From assembly GCA_965116195.1 (NCBI GenBank), contig OZ220491.1:2294001-2358000 (forward strand): a stretch of 64,000 bases of DNA. The letters are read 5' to 3'. This document shows positions 16,156 through 24,938 of the stretch, piece after piece. Each line of letters opens with the position of its first letter. The stretch's first letter is position 1. The DNA comes from Aldehydirespirator sp965116195 (GTDB lineage Bacteria; Actinomycetota; Acidimicrobiia; Acidimicrobiales; Aldehydirespiratoraceae). The notes under the pieces were generated by a model. It was given only the letters and a program-made list of their open reading frames with translations, ran no database searches and was not told the DNA's origin. A program made the translations under genes and the position numbers.

Positions 16156-18705
16156 GTGACCATAACCCAGGAACGTCCAGCCACGGTCGCAACGCTCGCA
16201 AACGTCCCACCGGTCACAGGCGAACAACCCTCAATGCGGGTGCGAAAGCGCAACGGCACCCTTGAGCCGGTCAACGTGAACAAGATCGTCAACGCCGTGG
16301 CTCGTGCTGCGGAGGGACTGCCGGGCATCGACCCGCTGACCGTGAGCACCCGTACCATCGCCGCGCTGGCCGACGGTGCCACCACCCGCGAACTTGACGA
16401 ACTCAGCATCCGCACCGCAGCCGGACTGATCGTTGAGGAACCGAACTACTCAAAGCTCGCTGCCAGGATGCTCGCCACCTACATTGACAAGGAGGTACAC
16501 AACCAGAACATCGCCTGGTTCTCCGAGGCCACCGAAGTCGGCTGGCAGCTCGGACTCATCAGCGACTCCACCATTGAATTCGTACGGGTCAACTCGCCCG
16601 CCCTCAACGCCGCCATCAACACCAAACGTGACCGCGGCTTCGAGTTCTTCGGACTGCGCACGGTGTATGACCGCTACCTGCTGAGGCATCCCCGGAGCCG
16701 TCTCGTGATTGAGACACCGCAGTATTTCTTCTTGCGCGTTGCCTGCGGTTTGTGCACCAACGCTGACGAGGCGGTCGAGTTCTATGACCTGATCTCCTCG
16801 CTGGCGTATCTGCCGTCGAGCCCGACGCTGTTCAATTCGGGTACGACCCATCCGCAGATGTCGAGCTGCTACCTGCTGGACTCCCCGGAAGACTCGCTTG
16901 AAGGCATATACAAGCGCTACACCGACATCGCCCGACTCTCCAAATACGCCGGCGGGATAGGCGTCGCCTGGCATCGTGTGCGCAGCAAGGACTCCCTGAT
17001 CCGGGGCACAAACGGACTCTCGAACGGCATCGTGCCGTGGCTCAAGACGCTCGACTCATCGGTTGCCGCTGTCAATCAGGGTGGCAGGCGCAAGGGTGCG
17101 GCCTGCGTGTACCTGGAGTCATGGCACGCCGACATCGAGCAGTTCCTGGAGCTGCGCGACAACACCGGAGACCACGCCCGCCGCACACACAACATCAACC
17201 TTGCCAACTGGGTGCCCGACCTGTTCATGGAACGCGTCGAAAAGGACTGGAAGTGGAGCCTGTTTGACCCCAAATGTGTGCCGCAACTAACTGACACCTA
17301 CGGCGAGGAGTTCCGCCGGATCTACGAGCAGGCCGAGGCCAACGGCGACTATGTGCGTCAGATCCCCGCCAGACAGCTCTACACGCGCATGATGCGAACC
17401 CTTGCAGAAACCGGCAACGGCTGGATGACCTTCAAGGACTCCTCCAACGCCAAGTGCAACCAGACCAAGCCAGGCACTTCACGCAGCAACGCCTCACACA
17501 AAAACGACACACACAACATTGCCCTGCGCAATGATCCGGACAATCCGATCTCCAACATCAATGAGGCCCCGGCTCAAGGCTCCGGAGACCAGATCGTGCA
17601 TCTGTCGAACCTGTGTACCGAGATAATCGAGGTTACCAGCCAGGACGAGACCGCAGTGTGCAACCTCGGTTCGTTGAACCTGGGAGCCTTCGTGGTGACG
17701 AACCCGCAAGATGTCCACGACAGAAACACCAGCGTGACCGAGGCCTTTGACTTTGAGCGCCTCGGCACCGTTGTGCGTCAGGTGATCGGCTTCCTTGACC
17801 GGGTGATCGACATCAACTACTACCCCACCGAGGAGTCCAGGGCCTCCAACCAGCGCTGGCGACCTGTGGGACTGGGGCTGATGGGACTCCAGGACGTGTT
17901 CTTCAAGCTCGGTCTGGCGTTCGACTCGCCACAGGCACGAGAGTTGAGTCGACGCATCTCAGAAGAGATCTACTTCAACGCCCTGTGGGCATCCACCGAC
18001 CTGGCAGAATCGGGAGGCGCTCACCCCGCGTTTGCGACAACAAGAGCTGCCGCCGGCGACCTGCAGTTCGACCTCTGGAATGTCGAACCGACAGACCCGC
18101 TGCGCTGGGAGTCGCTGCGCCGGCGCATTGCCCGGCACGGACTGCGCAACTCGCTCTTGATCGCAATAGCCCCCACGGCGACCATCGCCGCCATTGCCGG
18201 TTGCCACGAGTGCATCGAGCCCCAGGTCTCGAACCTCTTCAAGCGTGAGACGCTCTCCGGCGAATTCCTGCAGATCAACCGCTACCTCGTGGCCGAGTTG
18301 CAGGCACGCGGCCTCTGGGACGAACGCATGATCGCAGAGGTCAAACAAGCCGAGGGATCAATTCAGGGCATAGCGAGAATGCCCCGGGATCTTCGCACTG
18401 TCTTCCGGACGGCTTGGGAAATCCCGCAGAAGTCCCTGATTGAGATGGCTGCTGACCGTGGAGCCTTTGTTGACCAGAGTCAGTCGCTCAACCTGTTCAT
18501 GGAAGCACCGACCATCGGGAAGCTCTCCTCGATGTACATGTACGCCTGGAAGTCGGGCCTCAAGACCACCTACTACCTGCGGTCAAGGCCGGCCACACGT
18601 ATCAATCAAACCACAGCACACAACGGCGATACGCCTGCGGCCCATGCCACTGAAGCGGTGGCGTGCTCGCTTGAGAATCCGGAGACCTGCGAGGCCTGCG
18701 ACTGA
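16156..18705 (+). CDS. nrdA: Ribonucleoside-diphosphate reductase, class I large subunit
   Basis: An 849-residue enzyme that reduces ribonucleotides to deoxyribonucleotides with NrdB. It begins with an ATP-cone (RKRNGTLEPVNVNKIV) for allosteric control. Active-site segments SSCYLL, HLSNLCTEI (radical-relay Cys) and CNLGSLNLG are present, and the tail ETCEACD carries the redox-shuttle cysteines. GTG 16156 was chosen because AAGGAGG lies ten bases upstream and the promoter lies just before. Between AKCNQT and VHLSNLCTEI there are about 40 Asn/Asp/Ser-rich residues (about 438-480), where homologues I remember have only a few. nrdB overlaps its stop codon by one base. Confidence 0.96.
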   Translation: MTITQERPATVATLANVPPVTGEQPSMRVRKRNGTLEPVNVNKIVNAVARAAEGLPGIDPLTVSTRTIAALADGATTRELDELSIRTAAGLIVEEPNYSKLAARMLATYIDKEVHNQNIAWFSEATEVGWQLGLISDSTIEFVRVNSPALNAAINTKRDRGFEFFGLRTVYDRYLLRHPRSRLVIETPQYFFLRVACGLCTNADEAVEFYDLISSLAYLPSSPTLFNSGTTHPQMSSCYLLDSPEDSLEGIYKRYTDIARLSKYAGGIGVAWHRVRSKDSLIRGTNGLSNGIVPWLKTLDSSVAAVNQGGRRKGAACVYLESWHADIEQFLELRDNTGDHARRTHNINLANWVPDLFMERVEKDWKWSLFDPKCVPQLTDTYGEEFRRIYEQAEANGDYVRQIPARQLYTRMMRTLAETGNGWMTFKDSSNAKCNQTKPGTSRSNASHKNDTHNIALRNDPDNPISNINEAPAQGSGDQIVHLSNLCTEIIEVTSQDETAVCNLGSLNLGAFVVTNPQDVHDRNTSVTEAFDFERLGTVVRQVIGFLDRVIDINYYPTEESRASNQRWRPVGLGLMGLQDVFFKLGLAFDSPQARELSRRISEEIYFNALWASTDLAESGGAHPAFATTRAAAGDLQFDLWNVEPTDPLRWESLRRRIARHGLRNSLLIAIAPTATIAAIAGCHECIEPQVSNLFKRETLSGEFLQINRYLVAELQARGLWDERMIAEVKQAEGSIQGIARMPRDLRTVFRTAWEIPQKSLIEMAADRGAFVDQSQSLNLFMEAPTIGKLSSMYMYAWKSGLKTTYYLRSRPATRINQTTAHNGDTPAAHATEAVACSLENPETCEACD

Positions 18706-19838
18706 TGGCTATCACCGACCTGCCCTTTGACGATCCCCTTCTCCCGGGCCGGGGAGCGCCTTTGCTCCCTCCACCCGCAGGCATCGATCAACAATCCGAT
18801 GCCCAGAGCGCGCCCCGGCCCGGGGCCACAGCCGAGAAGTCAAGTATCTTGGATCCGGGGTTCGATCTGACGCTGCGTCCGATGCGTTACCCGCAGTTCT
18901 TTGACATGTACCGCGACGCCATCAAGAACACCTGGACAGTGGAGGAGATTGACTTCTCAGATGACCTAGTGGACCTTGACCGCAAGCTCATGCCGGCCGA
19001 AAAGCACCTGATCCGCCGACTGGTTGCCTTCTTTGCAACCGGTGACTCAATCGTGGCCAACAACCTGGTGCTGAACCTGTACAAGCACATCAATTCGCCT
19101 GAAGCTCGCATGTATCTGTCGCGCCAACTCTACGAAGAGGCACTGCATGTCCAGTTCTATCTGAACCTGCTGGACAACTACATCCCAGACCATGCAGAGC
19201 GTGCCGAAGCGTTCGCCGCTGTGGAGAACATCCCCTCGATCAAAACCAAAGCCGAGTTTTGTTTCAAGTGGATGGACTCAGTGGGTGATGAACCGCTCAG
19301 GACCGCTGCTGATCGCAAACGGTTCTTGATGAACCTGGTCTGCTTCGCCGCGTGCATTGAGGGTCTGTTCTTTTTTGGTGCCTTCGCCTACGTTTACTTT
19401 CTGCGTTCCAAGGGCCTTCTCAACGGACTGGCCGCCGGCACCAACTGGGTGTTCCGCGACGAGTCGATGCACATGAACTTCGCTTTCGCAGTGATCGGTG
19501 TGGTGCGCTCAGAAGAGCCGGATCTGTTCGACGACGAACTGGGCCGGAGCATCGTCGAGATGATCACCGAGGCAGTTGACGTGGAACACCAGTTCGCGGC
19601 GGACCTGCTGGGTGAGGGTGTGCCGGGTATGTCAGTGGCAGACACCCGCCGCTATCTGGAATTTGTGGCCGACACCCGGCTGATGCAACTTGGCCTGCCG
19701 CGACACTTCGGAAGCCGCAACCCACTCCCTTTCATGGAACTCCAAGACGTGCAGGAACATTCCAACTTCTTTGAGCGCACCGTTTCGGCCTACCAGGTGG
19801 GAATCAGGGGCGAGATCTCATTTGACGAGGACTTCTGA
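18705..19838 (+). CDS. nrdB: Ribonucleoside-diphosphate reductase, class I small subunit
   Basis: A 377-residue di-iron subunit that supplies the radical to NrdA. The carboxylate/histidine ligands are recognisable at Asp114 (FFATGDS), Glu145 and His148 (EEALH). Tyr152 is at the position of the radical tyrosine (HVQFY), so this is a tyrosyl-radical enzyme rather than the Phe-bearing class Ic form. The first 45 residues are a Pro/Ala-rich extension before the conserved fold. The ATG overlaps the nrdA stop (TGATG), giving tight translational coupling. The C-terminus SFDEDF is the kind of acidic aromatic tail that docks to the large subunit. Confidence 0.96.
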   Translation: MAITDLPFDDPLLPGRGAPLLPPPAGIDQQSDAQSAPRPGATAEKSSILDPGFDLTLRPMRYPQFFDMYRDAIKNTWTVEEIDFSDDLVDLDRKLMPAEKHLIRRLVAFFATGDSIVANNLVLNLYKHINSPEARMYLSRQLYEEALHVQFYLNLLDNYIPDHAERAEAFAAVENIPSIKTKAEFCFKWMDSVGDEPLRTAADRKRFLMNLVCFAACIEGLFFFGAFAYVYFLRSKGLLNGLAAGTNWVFRDESMHMNFAFAVIGVVRSEEPDLFDDELGRSIVEMITEAVDVEHQFAADLLGEGVPGMSVADTRRYLEFVADTRLMQLGLPRHFGSRNPLPFMELQDVQEHSNFFERTVSAYQVGIRGEISFDEDF

Positions 19839-19977
19839 CGGAGGGCGATGCACCGTCGCAGAGGGCAATGCCCCGACAATGTTGTAAGGTCCGGTGACCG
19901 TACCTGCGCACCCGGCAGGCCAGGCACAGCTTTCCGCTGGGGTGCGCAATCAAACAAAGACCGGAGGTAAGTGGAAC

Positions 19978-20631
19978 ATGTTGAGATTCGTTGAGGAAAT
20001 CCTGCTGCTGCTGTTGCGTGACGATGACGGCAAGTTCGTGCATGTCCCGAGTTGGTCCCTTGACCGCGCCATGGCAAGTGGCGTGCTGATGGACCTGGCC
20101 CTGGAGAACCGCATCGACACCGACACCACAACTCTGACCCTCATCAGCGACGAGCCCGTGGGGGACAGCCTGCTGGACCCTGTCTTGGCGAACATCGCTG
20201 CCGGTGAACAACGTGATGCCCGTTACTGGGTGGAGCAGACAGCCAAGCGCGCCGAGGCCATTCGTGAGGAGGCACTGGAACGCCTCGTTGACAAGGGCAT
20301 CCTGGAACGCCAAGATGACCGTTTCATGTGGGTGTTTCGCTCAAGGCGCTACCCGGTGATTGACGGCAAGGCCGAGCGCGAGGTGAAGTTGCGCATCATG
20401 GGAGTGCTGTTCTCCGACGAAATCCCCGACCCTCGTGACGTCGTGCTGATCGCCTTGGCTGATGCCTGCGGGATCTTCCAGAGCCTGTTGTCCAAGAGAG
20501 AACTCGACCAGGTGATGCAACGCATCGAGCAGGTGCGCAAACTTGACCTGATCGGCCAGGCCATGCTGCAAACCATCCTGGACATGGAGATGTGGCTAGC
20601 CGCCTCCCGCATTGAAGGCCGCATGTTCTAA
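19978..20631 (+). CDS. GPP34 (GOLPH3-like) domain protein
   Basis: A 217-residue single-domain protein of the GPP34 family. The hydrophobic start MLRFVEEILLLLL followed by an acidic turn (RDDDGKF) is typical, as is the C-terminal helix pair. Eukaryotic GOLPH3/Vps74 binds phosphatidylinositol-4-phosphate on Golgi membranes. Bacterial homologues are common in actinobacteria but their role is unclear. ATG 19978 is chosen because GGAGG lies nine bases upstream and the residues before it are not family-like. It follows nrdB on the same strand after 139 bases, with no obvious functional link. Confidence 0.85.
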   Translation: MLRFVEEILLLLLRDDDGKFVHVPSWSLDRAMASGVLMDLALENRIDTDTTTLTLISDEPVGDSLLDPVLANIAAGEQRDARYWVEQTAKRAEAIREEALERLVDKGILERQDDRFMWVFRSRRYPVIDGKAEREVKLRIMGVLFSDEIPDPRDVVLIALADACGIFQSLLSKRELDQVMQRIEQVRKLDLIGQAMLQTILDMEMWLAASRIEGRMF

Positions 20632-20676
20632 AGCGCGCCCGATCCGGCCTGCTCGTTGGCCGTTTTCAGCGGGTGG

Positions 20677-20778
20677 TTAGGCGCTGGCGTTGATCAACTG
20701 CCACAATGCTTCAACGTTGGCCTCTGTAGTCCAAGTGGCACCCACCGAAACGCGCACGAAGCGGCGGCCGCCTCTAGG
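20677..20778 (-). pseudogene. C-terminal remnant of a PLP-dependent enzyme
   Basis: A 33-codon open stretch between in-frame stops reads RRFVRVSVGATWTTEANVE and ends LWQLINASA followed by TAA. This resembles the last residues of fold-type I pyridoxal-phosphate decarboxylases or aminotransferases, where an RVSVGA-type strand and a final helix close the protein. A TGA interrupts it at 20779-20781, and no start or upstream domain is present. It is on the pcrA strand, directly downstream of that gene. The family call rests on a short match and is tentative. Confidence 0.4.
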
Positions 20779-20817
20779 TCAAGCAGACGCGGAGGCGTGA
20801 GCGGATCGTTTGACTCC

Positions 20818-20857
20818 ATCAAAGTGCCTGGTGTCAGATCAAAGTGCCTGGTGTCAG
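20818..20857. repeat. Exact 20-bp tandem duplication next to the helicase stop codon
   Basis: A 20-mer containing AAGTGCCTGGTGTCAG occurs twice in a row (20818-20837 and 20838-20857) and abuts the TGA stop of the helicase gene. It lies between that stop and the PLP-enzyme remnant. No hairpin with a U-run forms, so it is not an obvious terminator. Confidence 0.85.
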
Positions 20858-23143
20858 TCAGATCTTCTCAAGCCGGGCCCATGACAACAACAGGCGCTTC
20901 TCGCCAACACCAGCAAAGCGCACCTTGGCCTCGGCTCTGTTCTCGTCACCACGGATGTCAAGTATCACACCCTCGCCGAACTGGGCGTGCCGCACGTCAT
21001 CACCCACGGACAGACCTTGATGGTGAGCATCGGAATAATGTCGCAGCATGGTCTGCTGTTGACCTGCGGACATGGCCCGCTCGGCAACCTCGTTGCGATG
21101 AGCTGAACGACGCTCAATCGAATACTCAGCACGACTGCGGTTGCGGTCAGAGCGGTTGCTGTGGTCGCTGTAGTTGTTGTGGCTGCTGTAACGGTTGTAA
21201 CAGTTGTCACCGCCTTGCATCCGCGAACCGTCAATCGTCTCAACAAGTTCCTCAGGTATTTCTCTGAGGAAACGGCTCGGTGGATTGTACTGCCTGTTGC
21301 CATACAGCAACCGACTCCAGACATGGGTCAGGGTCAGGTGACGCATGGCTCGTGTGATCCCCACATAGGCGAGACGGCGCTCTTCTTCAAGTTCGCCCGG
21401 GTCGTCCAGAGCGCGAACATGCGGGAACACTCCGTCCTCCATACCGATCATGTACACGTCGGGATACTCAAGACCCTTGGCGGAATGCAACGTCATGAGC
21501 GTGACCGACGACTGCTCATCATCATCAAGATCATCGGTGTCTGCCACCATCGCAGCCTCCTCCAGAAAGTCGCCCAGCGTCTCATGGTCACCAACGGTGC
21601 CCACCAACTCAGCGAGGTTCTCCAAGCGGCCATCAGCCTCGACCGTCTTCTGTTCCCGCAATTCATCAAGGTAGCCGGAGCGCTCCAGCAACTCCTGCAG
21701 CAACCCAGCCGGCGAGACCTGATCTTGCATGGCGGCCACGGACTGGATCAACTCGACGAACTGTCTGATACCGGCAGCGGAACGCCCGGCGACACCAGCC
21801 TCTCGGCATCGGGCCAGAGCCTCAAAGAAGGACACCGCTCTTTGGGCTGCCAGCTCTTCGATCCTGGCGACCGACACTGCACCGACTCCCCTTTTGGGAA
21901 CACCGAGCGCCCGCTTGACACTGACCTCGTCGTCGGGATTGGCCACGGACTTCAGATAGGCCATGGCATCACGCACCTCGCGCCGGTCATAGAAGCGAGT
22001 GCCGCCTATCAACTTGTAGGGCACTTCAGCACGTACGAGTTGCTGCTCAAGTGCCCTCGACTGGGCATTGGCACGGTAGAACACCGCCATCTCGTCCCAG
22101 CGCATCTGGTCGTTTTCGTGGCGGAGCATCATTGAAGTCACCACGTAACGTGCCTCGGCCTGCTCGTCCTGGGCACGGTAACTGATGATTTTGGGGCCCG
22201 AGCCCTGGTCGGTCCAGAGTTCTTTGGGCTTGCGACCGGCATTGTTGACAATCACCGCATTTGCTGCGTTGAGAATGTTCTGGCTGCTGCGGTAGTTCTG
22301 TTCCAGCAGAACGATGCGCACATCCTCAAAAGCCTTCTCAAACTCAACGATATTACGGATGTCAGCGCCACGGAAGGCGTAAACCGACTGGTCGGCATCA
22401 CCCACAACAGTCACCTGGCGGCTCTCAGCACCAAGTTGGATCACCAGTTCGTTCTGAACCGGGTTGGTGTCCTGATACTCGTCCACCAGAATGTGACCAA
22501 AACGCTGCCGGTAACGTGCCAACACCTCGGGATGGGCACGAAACAACCTCACGGTTCGCTGCAACAGGTCATCAAAGTCCATGGCACCCGCAGCCAACAG
22601 ACGCTGCTGATACAACTCAAACACGTCGGCGATGCGGCGCTCAAAGATGTTCTGTGCTGTGTCCGAGTAGTCGGAGGCTGTGATGTTGTCGTTCTTGGCA
22701 GCAGAGATCGCGGCATGCACCGACCGGGGAGGGAACCGTTTGTGGTCAATGTTCAGGTCTCGCAGCACGTAACCACACAGACGCACCGCATCACTTTGGT
22801 CATAGATCGTGAACCGGCTCGGATAGTCAATGACTTCAGCTTCGCGCCGCAGGATCCGCACGCAGGCCGAGTGGAAGGTCGATACCCACATTCTCTCGGC
22901 TACCGGCCCCACCAGGCTGCTGACACGCTGACGCATCTCGCCGGCAGCCTTGTTGGTGAAAGTGATCGCCAAAATCTCGAACGGCGACATCTCGTGATGT
23001 TCGATGAGATGGGCTATGCGACGGGTGAGCACGCGTGTCTTGCCAGATCCTGCGCCCGCGATCACCAGCAGCGGCCCCCCGACATGGGTGACCGCATCAT
23101 ATTGAGCCGGGTTGAGGCCTTCAAGAACGGGAGACTCCGCCAT
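20858..23143 (-). CDS. pcrA: PcrA/UvrD-family ATP-dependent DNA helicase
   Basis: A 761-residue superfamily 1A helicase that unwinds DNA 3' to 5' in repair and removes proteins from DNA. Motifs in order are Walker A GAGSGKT (about residues 30-36), Walker B DEYQDTN, motif III VVGDADQSVYAFRGAD, motif V LMTLHSAKGLEYPDV and motif VI YVGITRAM. A C-terminal extension ends with a Tudor-like VRHAQFGEGVILDIRG segment that in PcrA contacts RNA polymerase. ATG 23143 is chosen because MAESPVLEGLNPAQ matches family starts. Upstream codons are translated repeat sequence and are unlikely to be protein. TAGGGT lies seven bases before the start, suggesting a leaderless mRNA. Confidence 0.95.
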   Translation of the reverse strand: MAESPVLEGLNPAQYDAVTHVGGPLLVIAGAGSGKTRVLTRRIAHLIEHHEMSPFEILAITFTNKAAGEMRQRVSSLVGPVAERMWVSTFHSACVRILRREAEVIDYPSRFTIYDQSDAVRLCGYVLRDLNIDHKRFPPRSVHAAISAAKNDNITASDYSDTAQNIFERRIADVFELYQQRLLAAGAMDFDDLLQRTVRLFRAHPEVLARYRQRFGHILVDEYQDTNPVQNELVIQLGAESRQVTVVGDADQSVYAFRGADIRNIVEFEKAFEDVRIVLLEQNYRSSQNILNAANAVIVNNAGRKPKELWTDQGSGPKIISYRAQDEQAEARYVVTSMMLRHENDQMRWDEMAVFYRANAQSRALEQQLVRAEVPYKLIGGTRFYDRREVRDAMAYLKSVANPDDEVSVKRALGVPKRGVGAVSVARIEELAAQRAVSFFEALARCREAGVAGRSAAGIRQFVELIQSVAAMQDQVSPAGLLQELLERSGYLDELREQKTVEADGRLENLAELVGTVGDHETLGDFLEEAAMVADTDDLDDDEQSSVTLMTLHSAKGLEYPDVYMIGMEDGVFPHVRALDDPGELEEERRLAYVGITRAMRHLTLTHVWSRLLYGNRQYNPPSRFLREIPEELVETIDGSRMQGGDNCYNRYSSHNNYSDHSNRSDRNRSRAEYSIERRSAHRNEVAERAMSAGQQQTMLRHYSDAHHQGLSVGDDVRHAQFGEGVILDIRGDENRAEAKVRFAGVGEKRLLLSWARLEKI

Positions 23144-23160
23144 CTGCGCCACCCTACTGC

Positions 23161-23380
23161 CGCGGCTTGCAACACCGGGGATACTCAAGACCGACAGAAA
23201 CCGAGGAAAACGAAAACTGACGGAGATACCCGCCGCGGCTTGCAACACCGGGGATACTCAAGACCGACAGAAACCGAGGAAAACGAAAACTGACGGAGAT
23301 ACCGCCGCGGCTTGCAACACCGGGGAACTCAAGGCCGACAGAAACCGAGGAAAACCGAGGAAAACGGACGAATATGCCAA
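23161..23380. repeat. 72-73-bp tandem repeat upstream of the helicase gene
   Basis: The text CGCGGCTTGCAACACCGGGG recurs at 23161, 23234 and 23306, giving two almost identical 73-base units and a third, diverged one. A fourth, degenerate piece follows near 23385 (TTGCAACGCCGGAGCAACTC). The unit includes a run of GAAAACGAAAACTGACGG. The array fills the divergent intergenic space between the helicase and cystathionine beta-synthase genes. Bases 23420-23536 show nothing further that I can identify. Confidence 0.9.
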
Positions 23381-23536
23381 AACAGATTGCAACGCCGGAG
23401 CAACTCAAGGCGGCTTGAACGGCGCTGGCAACACATCACGGTCAACCTTCGGGGTGGTTGAGCATGACCGCGTGGCCTATGTGGTGCGGAGGGCTCGAAC
23501 GGTGGTGGCGTAACGTGGGAGCCGAAGCCGAGCCGG

Positions 23537-23542
23537 TAGCCT
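23537..23542 (+). promoter_or_regulatory. Putative -10 element of leaderless cystathionine beta-synthase gene
   Basis: TAGCCT, preceded by CCGG, lies seven bases before the GTG start at 23550, with no ribosome-binding sequence between. The ten-base word CCGGTAGCCT is identical to the one before ileS. Confidence 0.4.
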
Positions 23543-23549
23543 GCATGGT

Positions 23550-24938
23550 GTGGAGGTCGCTGAATCTGTCCTCGACCTCATAGGTAACACGCCGCTGGTG
23601 CGAATCCGGCGGGCTGTGCCTGAAGCTCGCTGTGATGTCCTTGCCAAACTCGAAATGCTCAACCCCGGCGGCAGCGTCAAAGACCGTCCCGCTCTGGCGA
23701 TGATCAACGCAGCCGAGCGGGAAGGACTGTTGAGGCCCGGCGGCACGATTATTGAACCCACATCAGGCAACACCGGCGTTGGTCTGGCCATGGTGGCCGG
23801 CCAGCGGGACTACCGCTGCATCTTTGTGATGACCGACAAGGTGAGCCCCGAGAAGATCCAGCTGTTGCGGGCTTACGGTGCCGAGGTCGTGGTGTGCCCG
23901 GTGGCCGTCGCACCCGAGGATCCCGACTCCTACTACTCCACTGCTGAGCGACTGGTGGCCGAGACACCCAACGCCTATCAGCCCAACCAGTACTTCAACC
24001 AGTTCAACCCACTGATCCACGAGCAAACCACCGGGCCCGAACTGTGGCACCAGACCAGCGGTCGTGTCACGCACTTCGTGGCCGGTGCCGGTACAGGCGG
24101 GACACTGACCGGTGTGGGCCGCTATCTCAAACGCATGAACCCGAAGGTGCAGATCGTCGTCGCCGACCCGGAGGGCTCTGTCTTCAGCGGTGGCTCCGGT
24201 CGGCCCTACCTGGTGGAGGGTGTCGGCGAGGACTTCTGGCCCGAGACCTATGACCCAGCCGTGGCAGACCGGGTCATCGCTGTGTCAGATCAGGCGTCAT
24301 TTGACATGGCGAGGCTGGTTTCGCACCGCGAGGGACTGCTGATCGGTGGTTCTGGAGGCACCGTGGTGTGTGCAGCGGCTGAAGTGGCCCGTGACTGCGC
24401 CCCCGAGGATGTGGTCGTCTTGTTGCTGCCTGACTCGGGGCGCGGCTACTTGTCCAAGGTGTTCAACGACGACTGGATGGCATCATACGGGTTCCTGATC
24501 TGTGAACATCCCTGCATCAAGGACGTGCTCGACGCCAAGGAGGGCGATGTCCCGCCGCTGGTGTACGTCAAACCAGATGACCCGGTGAGCTTGGCCGTGA
24601 CCCGCATGCGTGACAACGGCCTCAGCCAACTGCCCGTCGCCAAGGGCGAGATGCCTCTGGCTGCGGCCGAGGTGATGGGATCGGTACACGAGCTGCAACT
24701 GATGGCATTGGCCTTCAACGGCAACCTGCTGGATCAGCCCACCGAAAGCGTGATGAGTCGGCCTCTGGAGCAGATCGGTGTCGGCGAGCCGATCGCGGTG
24801 GCCGTAACCAAACTGGAGAGGTCGCCGGCGCTGCTGGTGCTGGACGGCGGCCGACCCCGAGCAGTGGTGTCCAGCACTGATGTTCTCTCTTTTCTCTCGG
24901 CCAACTCCGGCACCAGGCTCGAAGCCGAGCAGCCATGA
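23550..24938 (+). CDS. Cystathionine beta-synthase
   Basis: A 462-residue PLP enzyme of the beta family that condenses serine and homocysteine to cystathionine. Lys44 in NPGGSVKDRPA is the Schiff-base lysine, TSGNTG binds the phosphate and substrate carboxylate, and GTGGT is present near residue 180. Residues about 335-455 form a pair of CBS domains (VTRMRDNGLSQLPV, AVTKLERSPALLVL), as in the regulated CBS enzymes rather than plain cysteine synthases. The GTG start directly precedes the family motif ESVLDLIGNTPLV. It overlaps the next gene by four bases (ATGA), forming a two-gene transsulfuration operon. A cysteine synthase is the alternative, less likely given the CBS pair and the partner gene. 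Confidence 0.9.
   Translation: MEVAESVLDLIGNTPLVRIRRAVPEARCDVLAKLEMLNPGGSVKDRPALAMINAAEREGLLRPGGTIIEPTSGNTGVGLAMVAGQRDYRCIFVMTDKVSPEKIQLLRAYGAEVVVCPVAVAPEDPDSYYSTAERLVAETPNAYQPNQYFNQFNPLIHEQTTGPELWHQTSGRVTHFVAGAGTGGTLTGVGRYLKRMNPKVQIVVADPEGSVFSGGSGRPYLVEGVGEDFWPETYDPAVADRVIAVSDQASFDMARLVSHREGLLIGGSGGTVVCAAAEVARDCAPEDVVVLLLPDSGRGYLSKVFNDDWMASYGFLICEHPCIKDVLDAKEGDVPPLVYVKPDDPVSLAVTRMRDNGLSQLPVAKGEMPLAAAEVMGSVHELQLMALAFNGNLLDQPTESVMSRPLEQIGVGEPIAVAVTKLERSPALLVLDGGRPRAVVSSTDVLSFLSANSGTRLEAEQP

Noticed and set aside
17467..17595. Intein in nrdA
   Set aside because: The insert is about 40 residues, too short for any splicing domain, and lacks the N-terminal Cys/Ser and C-terminal His-Asn motifs.
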